From: Numida meleagris
Taxonomy: Eukaryota; Chordata; Aves; Galliformes; Numididae
Length of the DNA: 64,000 nt
Assembly (NCBI RefSeq): GCF_002078875.1
Contig: NC_034410.1
Span: 84,097,506-84,161,505, forward strand
Direction: 5' to 3'
Below the pieces are notes generated by a model. That model ran no database searches and was not told where the DNA came from. It worked only from the letters and a program-made list of their open reading frames with translations. This document shows positions 38,101-50,100 of this stretch, piece by piece (the stretch's first letter is position 1; the number at the start of each line of letters is the position of its first letter). Both the position numbers and the translations under genes were made by a program.

Positions 38101-41100
38101 GCAATATGGAGCATGACACACTGGCGCTCCTCATCACTCGGGGCTTTAACATAAACAGAACCAACTTACCAATAAGCCAACTCTACTGAATTTCTGATGC
38201 ACCTGTGCTACACATCATATATGCACTGATATGTTTTTAACTGTCTGTGTTTGAATGATGAGCTCTGTTTTATGATACACGCTCTGTGGTAGATACCAAT
38301 GTGAAACTTCATTCTATTTCTTGAACTTTCCTCTTGCCTTTTCTACAGCTAGATTTCTGATGGCAATTTTTAAAAAGGAAGGAAGTTCTGCCTTTTGGCG
38401 TATCCTCCTCTGAGGATTAAACACACCCTTGATCACACAGTGCCAGTGTGTTCCTATTCACCATTAGCATCTCCTACCATTTTCTTTCTATGCGTAGGGG
38501 TTTTTACTGTGAAGAAGTGCAAGCTTTAAGTGCTTGAGCAGACTGTGCTTTTCCTATTTTCTTTTTGCCTAAAAATAAAAGCAAATGAATTACTGAGCCT
38601 GTGAGCTGAACCTCTACACTCCGAGCCACTTACTTGAATTTGGTTTGAGAAAGATTAGTTCCATGAACTACTTCTCAGCCCGCTCTTCTGCCACCGTTTC
38701 ACAATTGCAGGTATCAGTTTCTACACTGTTCTCATGAAAAACAGATATTTTTTTTCCCAAAGTGTGATTTATATTGTAAACACAACTGGAGATGCATACA
38801 AACCAGCACAAAGTAAAGGGCTTCTATCAGCAGAATATTCAAATATGCTCTGCTGTGAACTAGCAAACAGAGGGAGAGAATGTGCAGTTTGCACTCATTT
38901 TTACAGGGTTATTTCCAGGGAGGTATGATGTGGGAGATAGGTGCCTTGTGGAATGGTTGTAGGAAGGACTCAGCATCCCCAGATTGTTTGCTCAGGAGCC
39001 ACCACCCAGAGCTGGGACAGCCCAACCATCTGACTGCCAGCAAGGCAGATTTGTTGCAGAAGTAGCTGTATTCCAATGATCTCACTGAGCTTGAACAAGA
39101 GCACAGGGCTGAGGAAGGTGAGAGGTTACAAGGCTCCCCTGGAAGGGCACGAGAGTTCCTCAGTATTTACACAGAATCTCCAGTGCCTGCCTCCAGTCTA
39201 GATTTCATCAGGTAGTAAAACACTTCAAATAAATGAGCTGTCATGGTTCTCACACTCCTCTCTCGCTTTGTACCTGGTACTTAGGAACCTCCTCCAAGTA
39301 GGGGGACTGCTAAGCAGGGCTCCCAAGCATCCCAAGGAACTTTGTGTCCTGGAAGTCAATGTGAGACTCCTCCAAATCTGCTTCTTAGTGTTAAAACATC
39401 TTAGGAAACCAGGTCACAGAGATGTTTGTTTCCACCTTTGGCAAATTAAGAGCAGTCCCTCATAGAAAGGGGCATCCTGTATGTTTTTTTTCCCCCATGT
39501 ATTTATTCATAAAAAACTATTAAATAAACAACACATCTTGTCTGGGTGTTGCATATAGTTATTGCAATTATCTAGCAATGGGTAGCAAAGTTATTACAAA
39601 CCCTAGCTCAAAGTGATTTGATTTATAAGCCCCACCTTTCTAAACAGCCAGTGATTACAAAACAGAGGCAGCTCCACGAAGAGCTCAGAAATCCATGGTA
39701 ACTTCCCACTGCCTTTTCCTTGCCAAGGACTGTGCAGAAAGCTAGACTGCTCTGCACCCTCAGCACAAGGACTGCGGTGATGACATAACGAGGTGCAGAA
39801 TTGCTGACAGAGTGATGAAAGGGCACAGAGCTGGCATGAGCTGGTAGGTGGATGGGAAGGGGTTGACATAGCATTTATGTTTCCCCACGGAAAAGCCATT
39901 TTGTGGGCACAGTGACTGTTGGCCATATCATGCCAATAAACTTCTACCTCTTAGTCCATTTTGTCTCAAATGGAGAGACGGGCAGAAGAGTTGAGCCTAC
40001 CAATGAGATGTCACTCGGTCTCATGAAAATCAGTGTCTGTGTAAAGAACGGAGACCCAAGGCAGTGCACATCATCTTGCAACAGCCAGATGCACATGCTG
40101 CCTCATGCTCAACAGAGAGAAAAAAGAAAGATGTATACAACAAAGGATACAAAGCTAGATGAAACCAGATGTCATTTCTCCCACAACTCACAGAACAGTC
40201 TGGGGCTCGTTTCCAGTTTCCCAGTACCTAGAGGCTCTTGTAGAATATCATGCAGAAATGTGGCCTCCTGGGAGCCTCCAGTGCGAAGTCCTGCTTTGCC
40301 AGTGGGAAAGGGCAGCCCCTCAGCTTTGGCCTGACCATTCTGGAGAAAAGAGGTTGTGTAAAAAGACAGTCAGAATGGAATGACACCCGCATTTCAAAAA
40401 TTGTGGTAATTGTTAATGCTTTACAAGGGCTAGTCATAAAACGTTTTCAATTTTTAGAGTTTCCAGGAGCATACTTCCTGGCTTGCGTATCTGCTGCTAT
40501 CCCCCAACAAAAGAAAGAGAAATGGAGGAAGGGGTGCGGATCCTTAGAGCTTCTGTGTTCATGAGATGTCAGAGCATTGAGGGGATATGCCCTACAGCAC
40601 TAGCAGCTCTGGCCCTTCCTCCTTCATTACCACCACCAAAACCACCCACAATCAGCAGCTGTTCCTGGGAAAACATCCACGTTGCCACTGCCTCTCTCAA
40701 CACTTCTTACAAGGACTTTGTTACAGTCATGAAGTAGAAGAGATAACAGCAATTTGAAGGAGGTGCAGATAACCGTGTGGCTTAATTGCACTTAATTATG
40801 TTTTCAGGGGCATTCCTGATCCCATACTTCATCGCTCTTATCTTCGAAGGAATCCCACTGCTGCATCTTGAGCTTGCCCTAGGGCAGTGCCTGCGGAAAG
40901 GCAGCATCAGAGCCTGGCACACTATCTCACCTTACCTGGGAGGAGTTGGTAGGTCTCTGGGAGTATCTGGGCTGAAGGAACCACAGCTGGGCTCCTGCTC
41001 AGCACTTATTTCCTACAGAGCTGCATCTGATGCTCATTAGGATATCACTCACTTCAGGTGTTACTCCAGACACGCGGGAGCCTAAACTATGAACTTTTTA

Positions 41101-44100
41101 GCCTCTGTTGTGGATGCTTGAGATAAGAAAGCCGGAGTGTGTCTTGCTGTATGCAGAAAAATGGGATTAGTGTTGACAACTATGCCTGTGGAAGGAGAGG
41201 AGTAGGTAAGGAGTTATCTAAGGGTAAGAGGGCGACAGGGAAGAACTACAAAGCAGCAGGGTGGGATCTCTGGCAAGATTCCTCTCCTACTACTTAGCAG
41301 GTCCAACTTCCCTTTGCAAAAAAAGTAGCAAGCAGAATTTGTGGTGTTGATATCCTTTCTTCCTTATTGTAGGAACAGAAGATAGTCATTTAAAGCATAT
41401 GTGCACAGTATGAGACAAAATAATGCCCTCATGCAGCTATATTGTGCTGTGAAACTTCAGTCTCTTTCGATCTGCTGTTAAAGTTGTGCCATGTTTAAAA
41501 AAAAATACTGAATTATACAGCATGTCAAAGCACTCTAATCTTCATCTTCTAAGTAAGTAGTCTAAACCACAGACTTTCCCTTGACCAGATAACATCCCAA
41601 GTGTCTTGTAGGAACTGGAACAACTCAAAACCCAGTGCTTTAGAGAGACCACCCCAGGAAGGTCTAATTTCTGTCTCAATTTTATTTTTTTTTTACTCTG
41701 AGATGAGCAGCATTCTGTGCTTAAGCTTATCCTATAGGCCCTACTCCTACACAAGCTGCTCAGATTCTGGTAAGTGGGAGCCAGTGGCTCAGTCTTCACC
41801 TACTCTGAGCAAAGCATCATCTCCATCTGGAGGCCAGACTGGATAAAAACCCTGCCTGACTTTGACCTCATAGCAAGAAATCATTTATTTATTATTTATT
41901 TAGTGGGATCCCTTCCAGTATGAATTTTCCCAGGCTCTATCCAAATGTGAAGCCACTTTCAGAAGTGAGCTGGCACCAATAACACAGAAGAGGGGTATGC
42001 TCCCAGCTCTCTATCTGGAGAGGACTCTATAGCTCAGGCACCCTGAATGTCTGAGCCCAGCAGGCCAGTACTCTTAAAGAAAGCAGCTGTTTCTCACATT
42101 TTTCATATTAGACAAGTCATAGAAAACTTTTTTTCCTTCCCTACAGCTGAAAGTGACTCTGGCAAAACCTCAGATGTTTCCCCTGAAGTGCTTAAGGAGC
42201 TGAGCGTGAAAGGCACAAAACAGTGGGCCCTGTGTCTCCTGCTTTTGGTGTCCCAGAGCCCTGCTCTTGGCGTTTGTCACTTGCTTGTTCAGGTAGCTGC
42301 CTGCTGGCACGGAGTCTCCCAGAAGGGTAAAAAGCTGAGCCCAAGGCACAAAGCAGAGGAGCAGCAGCCTTCTTAGAGCAGGGCTGTGGAGCCAGAGGCT
42401 GCGCATCAGAGCTAAGGACACAAATGCACATCATCCCTGTGAAGATCTCTGGGGAAAAAAAGATCTTGAGAAATTAGGAGATATGAGATGCTAAGAGCAA
42501 GTGCTATGACTGGTAACTTCTCCCAGTATTTCTAAGCTCATATCTTGTGTCATCTGCAGGAGTTGCTTCATTGATGGTGTCGATCCTGGTGAGCTTATAC
42601 TACAACACCGTTCTAACCTGGGTGATGTGGTACTTCATCAACTCTTTCCAGGAACCCCTTCCATGGAGCATCTGCCCTCTAAATGAAAACAGAACAGGTA
42701 ACTGCTGCTTCAGTGTCACTGCAATTGGAGTATCGCAGACATCGGAGCCTGGGGACTAACAGGAAAGAGGGAAGTTTGGTTTACTTGTTTTGCTGGCATG
42801 ATGATACAGGGACCACTTGAAATAACATCCTGTGCTTTCTGACTACAGAGAAACAGTCTTCCATCGAGACACTTGTGACTGTCACCTTAAACTACATCTC
42901 AAGACATATGAGATTGCTGACGTAATTGCAAAGCAAATTTAAGACATCTTTCAGTAACTGGTTTAAATGAGACTTGTGCTTTCATTGGGTGGTGATACCT
43001 CGGTTATTACTCACAAGTCAGAAAGTCCACTACTCCTTTGATTTAAGAACAGAAAACTACATAAGTGTTTAAAAAATAAATAAAATAAATATTAACTTTT
43101 GAGATGGCAGAGAAACTATTTAAAGACAATTTTGAGGCTCAGATTAGTTACACATTACCCATTACAAAAACACTAGTAAGACCTAGAAGAGCATATCTAA
43201 ACAGGATAAAGACTGTTCTCTGTTCTTAAAAATGACTTTTTGGCTTTTTTTGAGTAAAAGATTTCTTTACCCAAATTGCCTTTTTTTACATCATAAACAA
43301 ATATACTGCTAAACTTGAATGAGATTGCATGTCAAAACAGCAACCTTGCTGCTCTCCACTCCTGTAAAGCATTGTTTCCTTGTTATACAGTGAATGGGCA
43401 AAATATTACCACATTTCAACGTTTATTCTTATGCATGCCACATCCTTTTCCAGGGCTCAATGAAGAATGCTATGAAAGTACTGCAGTCAATTATTTTTGG
43501 TACAGGAAAACTTTGAACATAACACCTGACGTCACCGACAGCGGCTCGTTACAGTGGTGGCTTGTTTTGTGCTTAGCAACTTGCTGGGCAATTGTGTATC
43601 TCTGCACCATTCGAGGGATTGAAACCACAGGAAAGGTAGGAGAAGGACAGAGAGAAGTAAACAGCTCAGGGCCTTATCCTGTGCTCTGGATGTCATTCTC
43701 CAGAGTTCATCAGTTTCACTACCATGTACCACTTCAGTCCCATTTCAGCGTGCTCCTTGTCCAACTAAGCGATAATAGCAGCACAGATCGCTCAGAAATG
43801 TGCTTCTCTCCTTTTCCTTTGCAAATGCTTCTTGCCCTAGTAGTTCCCCTTCACTGTTCTAAGAGTTTTTTTTTTTAATTTTTAATAAATTATTACTAAA
43901 TATTTTTGAAGTAATTTATAATTTTTTAACCATGTTCACCTGTAACTGTTTCATCTAATATTATTAGGATGGCACATGGCAAAAACTTAAAAGAATTAAT
44001 GTTACCATCAATAACTTTGTCTTACTTGTCACTTTCTGACTAGGCAATTTATGTAACAGCAATATTTCCTTACCTGGTCCTAACTATATTCCTTATTCAT

Positions 44101-47100
44101 GGACTCAGTCTACCAGGAGCCACTGAAGGTCTAGCGTACCTTTTCACCCCTAACGTAAGTATTACTGCTATTGTCAGAAACACTACTTTCCTTTTTCTCC
44201 CCTCAGATCTCATACTATATATTCAGGGACAGGAGTCTTAGATCCCTCCATATACTGGTAATTTCAGACAGACCTCTTTACCCCGCCCAAACTCCAAGTT
44301 AAATTGGACTGCCAAGTGCTTGCTTGGAGCTGCAGGCAACCTCACAGCTCTGCCTCGGTGCTGAAAACTTCCGTAAATTCGAGAGTTGAAAGGAAGAAAA
44401 GCAGCACCCGCTGACAGAACAACCTCTGAGCTTGGGACAACCAGTGGGCACACAATTGCACAGCTGCCCTTCAAGGCCCCAGCACGTGCCCTGTGACCAC
44501 CATACCCCTCCTCTGTGTTCTCAGTGCCCACAGGCAGCCTTTGCCTTACTGAACTTGTCCATCTTCTACTTTTCTGGGAAAAAAAAACAAAAACAGTGTG
44601 GAAAAACTCACTGCTGAGTTACCTGCAATGGAAAGGTGTAAGGCCGTCAGTGTTGCTCGTCTGCACAGCCCAGACTGACTGACACTGAAGACATTCTTTG
44701 AGTCCCTAGGTGTTTGGTGTCACCATGCATTCCCATCTGTTATGGTCTATAGGGAATACTGATTTTACTGAAAGGAGCACCACTCTCCTGTTCTCCAGGC
44801 ATTTGTTGGTTGTCAAGGCTTGATGTGGATAAGCCACATGCTCAGTAGGTAAGCTCACATATTATACAAACTGTTTGAGTGGGGTGAGTCCAGTACCTTT
44901 TTCCCTCCCAACAGGGATATACAGTGTGTGGGAGGAATGGGCTTGCATGCTGGCAGTATTCCAGGTCCCCAGCTGGCTTTGGTCATGCTTTTCAACCTGA
45001 AAAATAGAAAACCATGCATCTAATTGCCAAATTCCTGTGATACAGCAGTGCAGAATGGGTACTGGTCAATTCAGCTGTAAGAATAAATCAATACCAGCAT
45101 CCTGAATACCATCCAGGTGATTACAGGCTCTTAACCAGCAGCAAGGAGCTGCTGGGCTCTCTCCCATGGCAAAGTAGTAATTACGGTGGCAATTCATGAT
45201 GAAACAGCATGAAGCCAAGGTACATCTGTCTCATCTGTAACTCAGTCTGCCAAGCCACAGTTCAGAAACACTGGGTATTCTCCTTTCATATTCCTCAGGG
45301 TCCTATGCCCTGTTCTTCCTCAAATGTGGGAATTTTTATCTCCCTTCCTCACTCCCTCCTCTCCCTGCCCTCCAGCCTATGAAAATAAATAAGCTGTTGG
45401 ATATGTTCATACAGAGTACTCAGAGTATCTAACCAAGAACCTCTTTAGATTTCTCTACAAAGCCTCTCTTTCTCTGCTCTCTCACTTGTTAAAGATTCTT
45501 TTCTCCCCCTCTTTCTGGAATGCACATTACGTTGTCTGTTTGATCTGAATGACTTTGCTGTATTAAAAAATATTCACCAGAAGTGTTGGGGGGCCTGAAA
45601 TATTAAGAGCACCAGAATTGCCTGGAAAAGCAAGAGATAGTACACAGCATTAACAGTCTACAGATACTTATCCTCTCTAGAGATTGCAAAATACAGACCA
45701 GCTTAGTCTGCAACAGGAACACAGGCTTTATGGACAGCAAAAGTCAAGGAACCCAGAGATACACTACGCATCTGAAAAGAGAAAGCAGTAAGAAGAAGCT
45801 CAGACATGACACCTCTTTTATCCCTCCCCTTGCAAGCCTGATGACACAGACAGCCACTGAATACCATCAGAGCTCAGAAAGGACAGCCTGAGTCTTTCTA
45901 GGAGAAAAGGACATGCACTTTTGTAGGGCTCAGACAGAACAACAAATGCATCCTCACAGCAATCTAATAACGTCAGCTAACACCACAGTTCTTTGTTCAC
46001 ATACATCAACTAAAAGTCAATTTTCTTGATGCACTACCTTAATGAAGAAAGCAGATCTGGTCAATACAGCCAGAGCAGCACTTGGCCTGCTGGTATTTGG
46101 TCCCGGCCTGGCTGTCAGATTTCTCTACAAGAGCTCAGATGCCTTCGGACTTAGGATCATTGCACAACAAACTTAATGCAAAAACTAGATTTGTGTGTAT
46201 TCAGTGTATGAATAACAAAGCCTGGAGGTGGTGCAGCGCTGAGGAAGAACAAATCATTATCAAAAAAGATCTTTTGTAGATCGAAGTCAGAATCAGTCTG
46301 ACTGCAACCAAACTGCAGCTAATGATTAGCCTGTTTAAGGAAGCAATTCCCAGAATTGTCCTTGAAGAGTCATCGGAGGATGATTTTGGCTATAAAACTA
46401 TGTTCTTATCAACAAACATGGACAAACTGATGCAACAGTCTAGTAAGGTGATATTTACAATTAGTGTTATTATTGTATAGAAATTTCTAAGACAGATTGC
46501 TTTGTTAAACTAACAAAACTCTTACAGAGGCTTTTGACAGACAAGGTTTGCAAAGACTTGCAAATACAACTACTACATTTCCTTCTAAATTTGTGTTTTT
46601 AGTTCTCATTGGCAAAACTCATAAACAATAACTACATGCATATGGATTTTAAATACAGAAGGCTGTGGTTTTATTTTCATGGAGAAATGCATAGCTGGCT
46701 TTTTTCCATCTAACACTTCCATTCCTTAACTTCTAAAACATATAACGAGCGTTTCTTTTCATTGACTTTCAGAAATAAAGAAGCCAAATCCTTGGCTATC
46801 TGGAAAGTGAAACAGACAAGAAAACAAGTTAAGATCCTGAAGTTATGCTCACAGACCCTCTAAAGGAAAGCAGGTGTTGTACATGAAGCAGCACAGGAGT
46901 TGGAATGGAGACCTTTGGAAAGGTTCTTGACTAATAAACCAAGCAAAACAAAGCTCTCACAGACAGCAGAAAAAAGGATTCTATCAAGCCTTTATGGGGT
47001 TCAGCTTCTATGGTTATCTGTGTCAGCTCAGGAGCACAAATGCCTCTTTCTCCAGCCTCTTTCACATCTGAAAGAGTTTCAAGGATTGTAAATATCTTGG

Positions 47101-50100
47101 GGGTTCTACAACAGCGAGTGCTTACTTTCCACTTTACTCCAGTGTTCACTTGTTCACATTTAGATTTGATATCTTTGTCCACATGTTTCTAGCTTCAGCA
47201 CATTTTGTCTTTTAAAAACATGCTTATGAAACCTACATGGCATATTACTGAAAATGCAAAATAACTTTTAGGCTCATAATTACTGGCTTATGATCAGATA
47301 ATGACCTTGCTGTGATGTTCTTAAGTTGAGCAGTATTGCTCAACTTACTGCACATGCTGGATTTACAAGGGACTTTTCTAGGAGGTCTCAGCACGGCCCC
47401 CCAAAACAAAGGTAGGCCCAACAATGAAGTCCAGCAACGTTTGGACACACATACGTTTGTACAGTTCGTTGGCCACATCACTTTTCACTTGCCTGTTGAT
47501 TGTTTCTTCAAACTCTGAAGTTGAATAGCATCTTCCAGAGTTAGTAAGTGTATTGCATCTAGCACCGAACTACACTAACTCCAACCTCATATGCCAGAAG
47601 ACCCTACTCAGGAAAGTCAGGTTTGTAACAATTGCATCTGTCAGCACCGACCATTGGCTTGGCAGCACATAAACTGTCAAGGCCAGGTAGGAACATGAAT
47701 ACTTCATTTCTGCACAGCAGTCTGCTTCTGGACCTGCATGAGGTCCTACCAGTAAGCACTCCAGCATTGGAGGATTTGGTTAAAATCTTCCAAATTAAAA
47801 GTCCTAAAAGATCTGTTAGCCCAAGCTGAAGCTTTTCATCCAGTAATGGTCCCATGTATCCGCTCATTATATGATGCTATATGAAACGTAACACCCATTC
47901 TCCTGTGGTCAAAGCAATGTCAAACTTATGGAGAAAACATACATGGTCTACCCAAACTGAGATGAATGCATTACTCTCATTCTTCAAGCTGAGACCAGCT
48001 TTAGAGAAACCCCAAATAACCATCACCTTTTTTTGGCACACTCTTTTTCCTACACATGATAGTGGTGATCTACTAGGGTCAATACCCCAGAGATGTAGAC
48101 TCAACACACAAAGCACACAGTTCAGCCTGAATGACTGGGATGCCAAATTTTCTGCGTTCAGACTGGTGTAAAACAAAGTGACGTGCTCAACAACCCAGGT
48201 ATTACTTGTGGGGCAAATGATTTTTGAAACACCAGTTCTTAGCTGATATTGCTTGCTATTCCCACAAGTTGATACCGGAGTGGAAAGTAATTGACCTTGC
48301 AGAGTATGAAAATAACATTTCTTTCCCAGCTGCAGGAAATAATTACTCAACACATCTGTTAACATTTTGCACATTACTAACATTTTTGGTTTCCTTGTAG
48401 ACTAATTTCAATGGTAAATTTTAGTCCAGTTATTTACTTAAAATTGCATACTGTTTTTTGTAACCACAAAAATCACAGATTTCTTTCAGTCAGTTTCCTC
48501 TATCACATCTCCCCTTCTTAAATCAAAATCCAAACTTCACTCTATTAATTTCTCCTTTTTCCTACGTTAGTTTTCATTGTTGTTTTTACAGTAGTTTGAA
48601 TTTAAGATACTCTTTTTTTTTTTTTTAATGAGTATTCTCTTCTTGGACTTTTAGGTTGTTTTTTTGTTACTGTTGTTTGTTTTGAGTTTTTTTCTAATGT
48701 GATGAAGGTTAAGTATTTGTACAGTTTTAGGAAGATAATAACCTTAGACTGTTAAGTTACTCAGTATGTATGTATGTAAGTATGTATGTAACAAGAAGAA
48801 ACGCACTGAGGAAAAATGGAATGTACCATCTCCCCTGCGTGCCTATTACCTGTGTAGAAACACTTCTATTATCAGACAGAAGAGCTGCACAACACATTAA
48901 TGAGAGTTTTACAATGAAACAGATTTTATATGTATTTTTAATGTCTTCAGAAACATCTGCTCTAATATTTTGAACTAATTTCCATTTTCAGTGTATATAG
49001 ATGGCATCACAGCTCACAATTTCACACATGTGAAATAGAGCAGCCAAGAGAAAAGAAAGTTTAATTCCTAAATAATGCATTTATTCAATTATTTCAGCTG
49101 AACATCCTGAAAAATCCTCGTGTATGGCTTGATGCAGCCACTCAGATTTTCTTCTCTCTTTCTTTGGCTTTTGGAGGGCTTATTGCGTTCGCAAGCTACA
49201 ATCCATCAAAGTAAGTAGAACTGCGACCTTTACAAGTTGGATAAATTCTTGCAGCACTTCATGCAGTTTTCTAAAATTTTCAAAACTTGGTATACTTCTA
49301 AGGGATCTTAGCAGCTGCTGTCTTTCCAGGTTTTAGTGATCTATTTTATCACTTTAACATTTTTTTTCTTGTGCTCAGCAAATGTATTTTGCATAGATTT
49401 ATTTTTTGCCCACAGTACTATTTGTTAATGTGGAAATCTCTTCTGTATCATGGTGGGGGTGTGGATAGATACTGCTTTTTTTAAGCCAATTTGCTTATTT
49501 GAATCCTATTTCTAGAAATGACTGCGAAAAGGATGCTGTGACAGTAGCAATTGTGAACAGCATAACATCCCTCTATGCTTCCATCCCAGTCTTTTCTGTT
49601 TTGGGGTTTAAAGCAATCACAGGCTATTGGGACTGCTTGGACAGGTGAGAAACTTCCATTTCCAGTGCTATACAGTCGTTTCTACACCTAAACAGATAAT
49701 GTGTTACTTGAAAACATGCATATCACTGAAAAGCAAAAGTATCTGTATGGAGAAATCTAATAGAAAAATACAGATCATCATGGCACTGAGGCAAGAATGA
49801 TCAGAGCAGCATTTGTAAGGAGTAAAACATTATAGAATAATATTGGAATTAGTGTATATAACAACACACAAATTAAGGATCGTATCTTTAACTAGCATTA
49901 GAAATAGCTAGAATAAAACATTTTTCTATTCCACAGGATTCGTTGTTAAACACAAGTGGTAGAAATGGTACGGACATATAAAATAAGAAATGAAATATAT
50001 TTTAGAGATCTGCATAAAGTACTCTGAGTTTGTATCTCAAATAAGTATTAATGAATATTTTCTCCTAATCATTTATAAATAATATATATTTGTGTAAATA

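Larger units (their letters stand above)
32167..40807 (+). other. SLC6A18: SLC6A18 intron 1 (8.6 kb)
   Basis: The largest intron of the window. It holds two CR1 fragments (34915-35100 and 37366-37823). Other open frames in it are short and unrecognised. Confidence 0.8.

Noticed and set aside
43315..43878. 187-codon open frame over SLC6A18 exon 4 as a single gene
   Set aside because: It is exon 4 plus flanking intron that happens to be open; acceptor, donor and the 182-nt length match SLC6A19 exon 4.
47877..48383. 168-codon minus-strand open frame as a protein gene
   Set aside because: About half an open frame this long is expected by chance in 64 kb of this composition; there is no recognisable domain and it is antisense in an intron.
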